Origin: Panagrolaimus kolymaensis
Lineage: Eukaryota; Nematoda; Chromadorea; Rhabditida; Panagrolaimidae
Length of the DNA stretch: 64,000 bases
Assembly: GCA_028622995.1 (NCBI GenBank)
Contig: JAJQJQ010000029.1
Span: 2,108,001-2,172,000 of the forward strand
Direction of reading: 5' to 3'
Positions 36,283 through 47,516 of this stretch are shown here, piece after piece (the first letter of the stretch is position 1; each line of letters begins with the position of its first letter). The notes beneath the pieces were generated by a model, which worked only from the letters and a program-made list of their open reading frames with translations, did not search any database and was not told the DNA's origin. A program made the translations under genes and the position numbers.

Positions 36283-37169
36283 AAAGAAGAACGTCTAAAA
36301 AAATCAAATATAAAAATACAAGAACCAAAGTTAAAGTTTTGTTTCCAAATCAGTTCCTCCTTGTTTTTAAATCTTAAGAAAAAAGACTCTTTTTATTCAA
36401 CAAAAATGGTTAAAGAAAAAAATCTGTAAAAACTGTTTCTTCGGTGCAACATTCATTTTTTTCTTCTTTGTCAACAGAAATCGAAGAGGAGCTGTTTGTT
36501 ACTTGGAGGCAATGCTGTCTGAGAACAACAACAAAACATCTGCCAAAGATTAGGAAATTTCTTTAAAAAAAGGAGAAAATAAGATTTAAAAAAGCCAGTA
36601 ACAATGAAGAAGAAATTTTTTTGTTTAAATTTTGAATTTTCACACTTATGTAAAAGAAAAAAAATATGAATGCAAAAATTTTGAAAAAAAAACTCCTAAT
36701 TGCTAAGAAAAAAAAATTAATTAAATTAAAAGAAAAGCAGTTACTTGAACAAAAAAAGATAAATATTCACCCAACAAAAAATTGGTAAGAGATTTGAAAA
36801 TCTCTTTTAAAAAGAAGTTATTTTGATGTGTAAGAAAAAGAAATTTTTAGTTTTTTTATTACAAAAAAAGCAAAGGTATATAAAAAGAAACAATTAAAGC
36901 AGTGACGAAATTAATAAAATTGAAATAAAAGAAATTAAATACGGCCAAAATTATAAGTCATTCCAAGCTTCAGTAATTCCATTTCACTTTTTAAAGTTCA
37001 TTCCAGAAAAATAAATAAATGGCGAACAATTTTCTGTTAATCCTTTTTCCATTTTATTATTAACAAACAATTGAATTCGTTGTTTTTAACTATTTAATAT
37101 ATATATTTTTTAAATTTATACTTATATTCATTTTGCAGGGTTTCTAAAACGAATGGTTTGTTTGATATT
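36283..37169. other. Spacer between the two F-box-like genes
   Basis: AT-rich. I looked for the second exon of the upstream paralog here (the KPSKMDIKF-like exon of gene 1) and did not find a convincing match. Confidence 0.45.
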
Positions 37170-37934
37170 TTACTTAATTTTGCTTACCTTTAAACCATTA
37201 ATAAATGTTTCACGATCAAAAGATTCTGGAGCCTTTTCAATTGAAAAAGTTTCTAAATTATGAAAATGGGAAATTTCAATAAAAGCTTTAGCCGTTTCCG
37301 ATGTAATTAATTGAAATCGATCTTCGTCATAATTAAACATTTTAAAATGTTTAAGATTTGGAAGCATTTCAATTAATTTTTCAATCGAAATAATTAAATC
37401 GTCTTGATTTTTAACTATGGAATTACGAAATCCAAAATTTTTGATTAAATTAGAATCGATAAATAAATTAAAATCATTCAATGTCAAAATTTGATTAAGT
37501 AATAACAATTCCACTAAATCACACCGATAAATTCTTTTATTTACTAATGACAAATAAGCTGTGCTTTTCGAATCAACAACTTTTAAAGAATTAAGCAACC
37601 AAATTTTCCTTTTTGGCAAGAATCGAAGATGATTATTTCTTTTACGTGAACTATATAACCCATTTAAATGTAAAAATTTCCAAGAAATTGTAATAAAATC
37701 AAGAAATAAACCATCGAGATTAATAATAGAATTTTTTAAATAAAAGTATTTACAAATTTGAATAAGTTTTTCATATACTTTTGGATTTGAAGGATTTTTT
37801 GATATATAAAATATTATATTTTCTGGAAGTGAAAAGTCTTGAAATTTTGGTGGTGATGAATAAATTGAAATTATAGGTGGTGAAGCAGACGAGATTTTAT
37901 TTTTCCAAAAAATAGAAAACAATTGACAAAACAT
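37170..37934 (-). CDS. F-box-like protein 2, possibly lacking its last exon
   Basis: The first exon, 37934-37188, encodes 249 residues that align along their length with F-box-like protein 1: FSLPENIIFYISKNPSNPKV, YEKLIQICKYFYLKN, YRCDLVELLLLNQILTLNDF and NLETFSIEK. It ends at the same place (GLK then a GTAAGC donor). Gene 1 then splices to a 70-codon exon; here no equivalent is visible in the following 900 bases. If unspliced, translation adds five residues and stops at 37170, giving 254 residues. Either the last exon was lost or it has diverged. Confidence 0.65.
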   Translation of the reverse strand: MFCQLFSIFWKNKISSASPPIISIYSSPPKFQDFSLPENIIFYISKNPSNPKVYEKLIQICKYFYLKNSIINLDGLFLDFITISWKFLHLNGLYSSRKRNNHLRFLPKRKIWLLNSLKVVDSKSTAYLSLVNKRIYRCDLVELLLLNQILTLNDFNLFIDSNLIKNFGFRNSIVKNQDDLIISIEKLIEMLPNLKHFKMFNYDEDRFQLITSETAKAFIEISHFHNLETFSIEKAPESFDRETFINGLKVSKIK

Positions 37935-39057
37935 TACTAAAATAGTCTTAAAATCGAAAAAAAAAATAAATTATAAAAATTGTGTTTCACGATTTTATCA
38001 TAAAATTTTGTGGATTAAGGATTTTTTTGAATATAAAATGAAATATTTTTAGGAATCAAAAAGTTTTGAATTTTGGATTGGTTTGAATAAATTAAAAATT
38101 GCTTAGTGTTCAAAAATTTTGGGAGAAAAAATCAAGCCTGCGTTTTGCAAAATGTTTTTTTTTGGTATTTAACTTTAAAAAAATAATATGAATGGAAAAA
38201 AAAGAGTTTGTCCGATTCCAGAAAAAAAGAAAAAAATCAATAAATAAAAGAAAATTAATAAGTAATACTTTGTTCAAAAAAAGATAAAGAATTTATTTGT
38301 CAATAACAAAAAAAAAGAGAAAAAACTTATTTACACTAAAAAAGTGGCAAGAAAAAGTTTACAAAAATATGCATATCAAAATCCAAATTAAAGATAACCA
38401 TTTTCTTTTTGGTAATTTTTTCGAAGTTTCAATAAAAATATTTCATAATATTTTGCGCTTTCAAAAGAACGCATTAATGGTGGATAATTTTCTGTTCAAG
38501 GTAAAAATAAGAAGCAAGCTTATGGCTAGCCAAAAGCATGGTTGAGAAGAAAAAAAAGGAGAAAAAAATTATAATTAAATATTCAAAAATGCAACAAAAG
38601 AAATAAATACATATAAATCACAATCACGTTTTCGCTTAATCCCCGCTCAATGAACAGAAATAAATATGAAAAGTGCATATGTCAAAGAAGAAGAAAAAAA
38701 AACGATATACAAAAATCAATGCTATCATGTCAAAACAAAAGACAAAAAATATCTATAGGTTATACTTTCGTTAAAATAATGAGAGGAACCAAAAGCATCG
38801 ACCTTTCCTTCTTCATTGACCTCAATGAGATATTGATTTTTGAGAAATTTTGTTATTAATTTCTTTTCTGCAAACAAAAAATCTTCAGTATCAATTTTGC
38901 AGCTTTTGTGAATGCTAACATTTTTTTCTTTGTTTGAATATTTTAATTTTATTTCTTTTATATTTTTTTTCTTTAACATTTTTTGTGCATAATTTTCTTT
39001 TTGATGCCCAGCTAATATCATGGGGAAAAAACACAGCAACAATAAATAGCTCTCCAG
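37935..39057. other. Spacer with one doubtful reading frame
   Basis: Mostly AT-rich. A minus-strand frame at 39042-38725 (105 codons, ending YRYFLSFVLT) is longer than most frames in such AT-rich DNA and partly of normal composition, but it has no recognisable domain and a plus-strand frame overlaps it. I do not call it a gene. Confidence 0.35.
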
Positions 39058-39360
39058 TGGTTAATAGCTTGAGATTAAAACGTGATAATAAGCTTACCTC
39101 AAATTCAATGAAATTATTAGCTTTAAGTGAAAAGAACTTTGAAACCCTTATAATTCATCACTTCAATAAATATTGCTTAAAATTAATACAGAGAAATAAA
39201 AAACAAAGTAAAATAAAATAATTTTTGTGTGAAAAAATTTGCAACAATGAAATAGAAAAAATATTAAATAAGATTTCATTATAAACATTTATTATCACAA
39301 ATATAAAGTAAGTACATACAAATCATCAAACATTTATTACATCCATCATCATTTCATCAT

Positions 39361-40141
39361 TCATTCATTATCTTTATCTTTTTGATCCATAAATTCTTCT
39401 CTACTTGATTCAATTGGATTTAATTGATGTTCTTCACTCATCCTAAAAAACAAACAAAAACATAAAAACATGAACGTTAGTTTTAAAACGGAAAACTTAC
39501 TCAGAATTTGCATTCTTTCTTGTTGATTCTGATGCACGTGTTGAAGTTAAACCACGACCCTTCTTTTTTTCTTTTTTAGTACTTATTTCTGATTCAGCTG
39601 GTTTAGTTGCATCACGTTTTGCTTTTGCTTTATTGAATGCTGCCACGGCTGAAGGAGCTGAAGCTTTGATTGCTGATGGAGGTGATTCACATTTATTTGC
39701 CTGAAAAAAAAAAAGAAAAGATAAAAAAGTTTTTAAAAATAATAAATTGTTGTCCAAATTCTTCTATAAACAAAGTTGAAACGAATCCAATCAACAACAA
39801 AAAAAACAGAAAAAAAGTTGATAGAAAAAAAATGAACCGACCTTTCCTTTCTTGGATTTCTTATTCTTCGTCTCCTTCTTCTTTGTTTCTTTTGTTGTTT
39901 CTTTCTTGGATTCTTTATTATTTGATAATAATTCTTTTTTAGTTTCATTGTTGTTTGCTGCTGTTGATTTATCTTTTTTGTCGTTGTTGTTGATTTCACT
40001 TTTCTTTGAAACTTTTGATTCAGCAGCACTTGGATCATTGCCATCTTTTTTATTTGATGGTTTACATAATATCAAAATAATCATCCAGCATGAAATGGAT
40101 AAAATACAATTGAAAATCAAATTGAACCATAGTAACAACAT
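39361..40141 (-). CDS. Short Lys-rich membrane protein, unknown (duplication copy B)
   Basis: Exons 40141-39842, 39700-39501 and 39442-39361 mirror the copy at 29523-30301 with the same splice sites, including the weak GTCGGT donor. The product is 193 residues: N-terminal hydrophobic anchor, then a Lys/Ser/Asn-rich tail. Differences from copy A include Ala for Leu in the SALESK segment and Asp for Asn in the INNNNKK run. The frame is intact. No recognised family. Confidence 0.65.
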
Positions 40142-40610
40142 TTTTTGATTGGAGTTTGAGTTTGATGAGATTAGGCAAAAACAGCTGCAGCAGCAAAGAA
40201 AAAACACGCAAACTACAAAGCCAAAGTTTTTTCGAAAGACAATGCAAAAAATTTTATGCAGAAAATGAGATAGTTTGGAAAATTGCATAAGTTTTAAAAT
40301 TCATGGGAAAAAAAATTCGCTGATAGCTTTTTTATGCAAAAAAAAGAAGATGCGGTACAAATTGTAATTAATTCCATGTTTGAGATTTACTGTAAAATCG
40401 AGATAATTAGTTTTAAAATCTGTTACATGCGTGGTTTCCAGTGTAAGGCTAATAAAAGAATGCAAGAATGACGATTTAGAAAAATAAAAGAAGGTACAAA
40501 TAAATTTTTCTTTATTGTTCACATACATGTTAATAATATAAAAATATTCAATCAAAACGAGATACATAAGACAGAAATACAAAAAAAAGAAAGGAAGATT
40601 GATATGTTAT

Positions 40611-41801
40611 TTACTTCTTCTTTTTAGCATAATGAACATGAGCTTTAGGAAAGAGTTGCATAGTTGTTAATGATGTTGTTGGTGAAGATAAAGGTTCAGG
40701 ATATTCTTAGCCTAAAAATGTAAAGAGATTAGTTTAAGAAAATAAAGGAAAAGTTAAAGATTCAAAGATGAAAGATAAAGGCTTTGGAATTCATCATCAT
40801 AAACAGGTTATAACATAGGCATGTAAACAGTAAAGGAAGATAGCATTTATATTCTCAAATCCAAAAGAGCAAGTTCCATAAGTACATGTGTTAGTATTAT
40901 TATATTCTTCTTGTTCCAAAACCTTCATCATTCATCTCAAAAAAAAGAGACAGAACTTACACTTTCAGATAATGTAACGTCGGTTGTGCTATCATAGCTT
41001 TCAATTTCACTTTCATCATCAAACATATCACCCATTGTAACAATATCAGGAGATGGAGCACGTTGAACACTAAAAAACGCAACAACATTTTTAGTTATTA
41101 AGCAAAGAAGAAGCAACATACGCATTAGCTAATGGCATTTGATGAGATGATTTAGCAGTAGCAGCGGCGGCAGCAGCTTCAGCAGCTTTTTCACGAGCCC
41201 GATATGCAACAGCAGCAATTTTTTCTCTTGCAACAGCTTCAGCAACTTCACGAGGAATATGAGCAGATTTATCAGCTTCACGTGGATCAACTTTAGCATA
41301 ACTTTCAATATCAAATGCAAAATCACGTATTTTATGTGTTGGATTATTAATATTTGTTGAAGCAGCAGCTTTCTTGGTTTTTGATCCTTGTTTATCATCT
41401 TTTTGTTGTTCTTGTTGCTTTTGAGATTGGTGTTGTTGAAGCGGTTGACGAGAAGAACATTCGTTTGGTGCAACTTTGGTTGAGCACTTGTTAATGGATC
41501 GTCGACGATTTGACTTTTTCCTGAAACACAAAAAAACTACTTCAAATGTTAGAATTGAACGATAAAACTTACTTTGGAAATTTGATAAGAATATTGACTT
41601 CAACTTCTAAATCTTGACCAGAAAGTTGAACAAATTTAGAACAAAGTTCATCGATGATTTTATTCACAATGTTTGATGAGGGTTGTTGCTGTTGTTGACG
41701 AATTTCATGATTACCCTAAAAAATGAATGAACATCAAAAAAGAAAAGAAAAAAAGAAAAACTTACTCGTTTTGCCACAGCAACAGCAGAAGATTGATTCA
41801 T
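40611..41801 (-). CDS. Gln/Ala/Lys-rich protein, unknown (copy B, intact)
   Basis: Five exons: 41801-41766, 41715-41573, 41520-41122, 41069-40963 and 40705-40611, about 259 residues. It starts MNQSSAAAVAKR, has a short structured stretch (NKIIDELCSKFVQLSGQDLE, then VEVNILIKFP), a basic run (KKKSNRRRS), Gln-rich and Ala-rich low-complexity regions (VAEAVAREKIAAVAYRAREK), an acidic Ser-rich segment (MGDMFDDESEIESYDSTTDV) and a basic end (HYAKKKK). There is no signal peptide or membrane segment, so it is likely intracellular; basic runs suggest nuclear targeting. For the last junction I prefer the donor after GAAA because it opens the longer final frame; using the adjacent better donor GTAAGT would give a shorter C-terminus. 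Copy A carries a stop in exon 3. Family unknown. Confidence 0.65.
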
Positions 41802-42271
41802 TGCAAGTTGTTGTCACGGTGGAAAGACGGTGACGACACAATCAAACACACAAGAATAAGCACGACTAAATCTTTTTTAAACAAACCACAAAAATAAACG
41901 CATGTTTGAAAATGAAAGAAGTTATGCAAATTAGTTACTTTTATAAAAAATCATGATGCAAATTTTTTTAAAGAAGAACTCGTTGCATTTTTAGAGATTT
42001 TTGTTGAAAGTTTTAAAACAAAGTTTTTCCATCGACAAAAACCAGCAATTTTACAACGATCACCCGCTTTCAATACCAACCATTTTTTAAAATCGAGCTC
42101 ACAATAAAAATTAGTTTACGATAATACAAAACTTAAACTAAGAAACGCAAGAAAAGCAAGGTTAGAAAATAAAGGAATGTACAAATAAAATTTTCTTTAT
42201 TATTACAAAATATATAAATACGATAAATAAAATACATAAATATAAATAAAGTTATTACAATCAGTTCACAT

Positions 42272-44496
42272 TCAATGCCGTTTCTTCTTTGACTTTGATT
42301 TTGACTTTGGTTTTGGCTTTTCAACAACCACTTCCTTGCTTTGGATCACCGTTGTTCCATCAGTCTTTGAATTTGATCGTATTTCTTCTGATGCATTTGG
42401 TGTGGAATTTGTTCGAACAAGTTTAACATCGTGGAAACATTTGGGTTCAGCTTGATATGCAGCTTCGATAGCATTTGCAGGATATCCGAAAGCATTACGT
42501 TCTTCGATACTTGATTCACGTCGCCAAAATGGTAGTTCACGGCTAAAAAAATGACCGATTAAAGAAATTAATAGCAACCATAAAAAACAACCGCATAGTT
42601 GTAAGTGCGCGTCGACGAGATTCTTCAGGTTGATTGAGTGTGAAAGCAACGACAAGAAGCAACGCCATGGAATATTTACAAAGATGTTCATCATCACCAG
42701 GAATCAAATGACCATATTCAAGAGCAAAACATGTAAACTTGATGTATTCAGGAGTGTCACGTTCTTGGAGGAATTTACGAACTCTTGATGTCATTTCTTT
42801 GATATCTCCGTTGTGATAAAGCTTCAAACCACGTTTCTTCATTTCATCGATCGATTTCTTCCTAAAATTAACACATATTAGACAAAGTTGATAGTAAAAT
42901 AAACATACACCAGGCCATTGATGGTAACAAACACATCACCAATTAAGTTGTACAGGAGCGAAACTTCAACGCTTAGATTGTTCTTCTTTGGATCAGGTTT
43001 ATAGTACCTAAAAATTAAATAAATGATAACTTCAATCTAAAAATGAAAATCTTACATTGCCATTTTCCCGATGATTTCTTTTGAGTTTTTACCAAGGAGA
43101 CCATTTCTTTGCATGGAGTTATAATGACATTCAAAGGATATCTTCTTGTTGATTGAACGCTGAGATTCCACGCTATCCTTGAAACGACCACGAAACTTTG
43201 AACCAAAACTTCCAGAATTTGATGTTCCCATTGCAATTGCTAATGCTCGACACTGTTTCTTCTTTTTCTTTGGAACTTCATGTTGGTCTTCGACGACGAT
43301 GATAGGTTCTTTTGATTCAGTTTCAGGAATGACAGGAGGAAGTTGTGGAGGAGGAGGTTCATCCGTAGCTTCAGTCGCAACAGTTGGTTCCTTCTTTGGC
43401 ATTGGTTCAGGCTGCTTCGGCTGTTCAATAGTTGACGGAGGAGGACGAGGAGGAGCTTCTTTTTTGATTGAAGTCGTTGCTTTAGGAACATCGAGCTTCT
43501 TTGCTTCCATTTCTTTTGGAGCTTCTTTCAGTTCTGGTTGAACTTTTGCATGTTCTTCTTGTTGTTGTTTACCATTTTCAATAGTTATACCAGTCAAAGG
43601 CAATTTCTTAAGTTCCTCTTGCTTCTTCTTCTTGAGCGATCTTTTCCTATAGCATATGACGAAGCTGAAAAACGATTGTTTAATAAGGAATGAAAACCAA
43701 AATAAACTTACATGACGATACCAACAATAAGCAGAATGACCACGATAGGAATCACAATCCAAAGCCACCATATTTTCGATTCTTCTGTTTTTGAAGCTAG
43801 TGGTGATGTTGTAACAGCTTTGGAAGTTGACGTTGAAGTTGTTGTCGGTGGAGGTGGAATGTACACCTTAGCATTGAGGATTGTAACTGGACACTCTGGT
43901 GAAACTTGAATAACTTCAATTGTAATTCTATTTTCTTTATCAAAAGCAGGATCACAGCTACCAGCAAAAACGCCACAATATGATGCTTGAAGATTTTGCA
44001 TTCGAACAAAAGAAGAAGAACAATGGATTTGGAGTTGATCTTTTGAAACAGGACTTGCCAAGTTTGTAAGTTTGATATTGGTATCATCAGCTTCAATTTG
44101 TAAGGGACAAAAGTTCGATTGAGAATGACAAAGATCTGTTGAAAATGAAGGTTTTGAAGAACTGTAACAAAACAAGACACTAAAAAATATATTGAGTTAA
44201 TTGTTAAAAAACATAATAACTTACTTTCCAATACAACTTTTCAAATCAACTTCAACATCCAAAAAACCATTTGCAAGTATGAGTTGAGCAGTTCCAGAAG
44301 ACACCATTTTCACTTTGCCATCGTTTGTTTCTTCAAAGATAGGTGAATCATCAGATAAAAGTTCATTGTTGATGTTTATCAAAGTTGAACCAACATTTGA
44401 AGCCAGAATATGACGACGATCACCACCAGAATCCAAAGCAGCAGCAACGACGAAGAAAACAAAAAACAGCAACGACGAAGAAGAGACGAGCATCAT
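42272..44496 (-). CDS. Type I membrane protein with Pro/Lys-rich cytosolic region, unknown (copy B)
   Basis: Six exons, 44496-44225, 44161-43712, 43664-43056, 43007-42909, 42861-42592 and 42542-42272, give 656 residues with the architecture described for copy A: signal peptide, Cys-containing ectodomain, Thr/Pro stalk, membrane helix, basic and Pro-rich cytosolic region, globular C-terminus. It starts with two Met codons where copy A has one. The C-terminal Lys/Ser/Pro run is five codons longer (KPKPKSKSKSKKKRH). Exons 2 and 3 differ from copy A by essentially one residue (Gln for Thr in the NSM.RNGLLG segment). Intact frame throughout. Confidence 0.85.
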
Positions 44497-44607
44497 TTTT
44501 TTTCTGACGACGATTGTTTGCAAGGTGACGACTGATTGTTGAGAAAAAAAATGAAGAATGAAAGGGTTTTTAGGATTTCAAAAATTGCTTATATTGAATT
44601 TTGATGG

Positions 44608-45295
44608 TGACGACAGATCTAAAAATTTGCATAAACAAAAAAGCATTTTAGATTTGGAAAATAAAATAAAAAGTTGATCACGAATACAATGTTTCTTTCT
44701 TTTTATTTCGCTCATCTAAAGTTAAAGAATTTATTAATGATAAGCTTTTATTAGAGGAGACACACCGAAATTTGCTCTCTTATTTTATGGATTTCAAGCT
44801 ACAAATCTTACAAATATATTTTTTATTGTTCCCAGTTTTTTTTGTTTATACCTATCTTTTTAACTTTGTTTTTTATCTTTCATTCAAACTTTCTGTTGAA
44901 CTTGAATGACTTGAAATTTTTTGAAAGCAAAGTTTTTTTTAGAAAATATGAAAACAAATTTGTTTTTTTGAACAAAAATAAAATTTCCAAGAAAATTATG
45001 TGTAATAAAAGGCAAACGTTCGATCGAAAATGTGTAATAAAAGAATATTTTGTTTTCATTCGAATTTTGGTTTTATTAAAAAAATTTGTTAACTATTTTT
45101 TCTTAGTTTGAATATTTGATTTTTCTATTTTTTTTATTTAGTTTAGAAAAATTAAAAATAAAAAGTTAAAAAGCTTTTGGCATCAGTGCTAAAATTTAAA
45201 TAAAACTTGTTTTTGATATGAAACAAAAATTATGTCATTTATTAAAGTACAACTCAATTTTTTTTAAAGGCCATTGAGGCATATTATAAATACAA
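44608..45295. other. Spacer, no gene seen
   Basis: AT-rich, between duplication copy B and the palindromic element. Short Lys/Phe-rich frames only. Confidence 0.5.
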
Positions 45296-45297
45296 TA

Positions 45298-46556
45298 CAC
45301 GGAGAAAAAAATCGGTAAACTTTTTAATGACAAGCAAAGTAATGACAAGAATTTTAATGACATGACAAGAATTTTAATGACATGACAAGAGAAGTAATGA
45401 CATGACACAAAAAGTAATGACAAGAGTTGTAATGACTGATTTTTTAATGACATGACAAAAAAAGTAATGACATGAGTTGTAATGACCAAAAAATTAATGA
45501 CATGAAAAAAAAAGTAATGACAAGAATTTTAATGACCAAAAAAGTAATGACAGAGATTTTTTTTGTTTTGCCCCATAATCCAATTTTTAAAAAATTAAAG
45601 GTGTAGTTTTTTTTTATATATAAAGATTGCTTTATTCATAAATGAACAAAAGATATCCAAAAATTAGAATTTCACCTTTTTGAACTTGATCTTCGAGGAT
45701 AAGTCCAAAAGAAGGTAATTTTTTTTATCACCAAAGTGATTGAAGTTCTTCGACTAAGTACTTGGAATTGGGCCAGCAATTCTTTTCCAAAGTCATTGAA
45801 AAACATAAAAAAAATTTCAACCAATAGCAAAACCCTTAGTCTTATTCCTTTAAACGAATGTTAAATGATTCGAAATTTGGTGCCAGAGAACCAAAGAAAT
45901 GCATTTTCTATAGAAGCTTCATCAAAGGAAATCCATTCTTTGGTTCTCTGGCACCAGATTTCGAATCATTTAACGTTCGTTTATAAGAATAAGACTAAGG
46001 GTTTGCTTTTGGTATATATTTTTTTAGTTTTTCAATGACTTTCGAAAAGATTTGGGCCAGCAATTCTAAGTACTTAGTCGAAGAACTTCAATCACTTTGG
46101 TGATAAAAAAAATTACCTTCTTTTGGACTTATCCTCGAAGATCAAGTTCAAAAAGGTGAAATTCTAATTTTTGGATATCTTTTGTTCATTTATGAATAAA
46201 GCAATCTTTATATATAAAAAAAAACTACACCTTTAATTTTTTAAAAATTGGATTATGGGGCAAAACAAAAAAAATCTCTGTCATTACTTTTTTGGTCATT
46301 AAAATTCTTGTCATTACTTTTTTTTTCATGTCATTAATTTTTTGGTCATTACAACTCATGTCATTACTTTTTTTGTCATGTCATTAAAAAATCAGTCATT
46401 ACAACTCTTGTCATTACTTTTTGTGTCATGTCATTACTTCTCTTGTCATGACATTACTTTTTTTGTCATGTCATTAACTAATGACAATTTTACGAACATG
46501 TCATTACCTGTAACGTTGCTGGTGATACTCGTTTACGAACATTTTTTTTTTCCGTG
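45298..46556. mobile_element. Large fold-back element, 1259 bp, TA duplication
   Basis: Two arms of about 600 bp (45298-45898 and about 45937-46556) are near-perfect reverse complements around a 38-base centre. The ends begin CACGG followed by an A/G run, and TA flanks both sides (45296-45297, 46557-46558), as for Tc1/mariner-type insertions. The outer about 250 bp of each arm is a tandem array of AATGACATGACAAGAA-like units (45327-45555; complement 46270-46490). The centre contains GGTGCCAGAGAACCAAAGAA facing its complement. No transposase frame is present. A transcript would form a very long hairpin. Confidence 0.9.
45327..45555. repeat. TAATGACATGACA tandem subterminal array (left arm)
   Basis: About a dozen TAATGACA units separated by short A-rich spacers, some doubled as TAATGACATGACA. 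The mirror array is at about 46270-46490 in the right arm of the same element. Subterminal repeats of this kind commonly bind a transposase. Confidence 0.8.
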
Positions 46557-46558
46557 TA

Positions 46559-47508
46559 CATTTTATGGAAGTTAACAAACACAAATGCTTGCCCCCTCAA
46601 CAAGAAAATGGTTAAAATAAAATTTTAAATCAACAAAAAAATTCCCATTGTTGTAAAAGAAAAATAATATTAACAATAAAAAATTCAATGTTTTAATTTT
46701 CTCTTCAGCTTTTGAAAAAAAAAAGTTATCAATTTTTTGCCATTGTTGATTGAAGCAATACCAAATATATTGTACCAAATAGATAATTAACAAAAGCAGT
46801 ATGTGATAATGAATTTCTCTTTTTTTGTTTGTTATTTTTTGTTGAAAAAAAGCGTCAATGTAATTGTTTAACATGCTGGAAAGAAAAAATAACAAACAAA
46901 CAAACAAAAAAATTTCTTGGAAGGTCTTTTTTAAATCAAAAATCAGCAAGAAAAAATTTTTTTTTTGTTTAAAAGTTATAGGCATTTAGTTACTGTAAAC
47001 CTTGCGTTTTAAAAAAACAAAGATAAAAAGAAGACTATTTCTGTTCTTAAAATTCTATCATTTCTTTTTTCTTTTTTTCAAAATGAATAATATTTCTTTG
47101 CTTTGGTGCTTGGAAGAAAGTTTTTTATTTTCGATGATAAAAAACATAATAATTTTTTAAATTTTTTGAATTTCAAAAGCCGAGAGAGATGATTTTATAT
47201 TTTTCTTCAAAAACAAAATACCACCCAATTTAGGGAATCATTTCGAAAGAATTTTTTATTGGAAAATGGTTTCGCTTAAAAAAAATTAAAAATTTTCTTT
47301 CGTTTGCTAAGTTGGTGTAAAGCAAAAGTCTACAGTATTTATATACAAGATATAAATAAGAAAAAAGAATTCACTCATTTAAAAACTTTTTCACAAAAAT
47401 AAGTCTTTTTTTTTTTTGAAAGTTTTTAAAAAAATAATTTGCGTTTGCTATTGTTCTTTTTTTTTAAATATCTTCGAGGAAAAAAATAATACCGTATTTT
47501 TATTTTAG
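46559..47508. other. Spacer upstream of the MPEG1-like gene
   Basis: AT-rich. A minus-strand frame at 46985-46572 is Phe/Leu/Asn-rich low complexity and I do not accept it. A T-rich tract ending TATTTTAG at about 47501-47508 is a likely trans-splice acceptor nine bases before the next ATG. Confidence 0.5.
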
Positions 47509-47516
47509 GGTAATCC

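Larger units (their letters stand above)
39058..44607. repeat. Segmental duplication, right copy (B)
   Basis: Direct repeat of 29301-34757. The left edge shares the 39-nt island (39058-39096), then about 180 unrelated bases, then homology from about 39278. The right edge is at TTGATGG (44607). Offset to copy A varies from about 9838 to 9852 because of small indels. Confidence 0.93.

Noticed and set aside
38725..39042. 105-codon minus-strand frame between F-box-like gene 2 and duplication copy B
   Set aside because: Partly plausible composition, but an overlapping frame on the other strand is equally open and no family or splice partner is visible.
46572..46985. 137-codon minus-strand frame before the MPEG1-like gene
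   Set aside because: Composition is Phe/Leu/Asn/Lys low complexity from A/T runs, with no domain, no splice support and no paralog.
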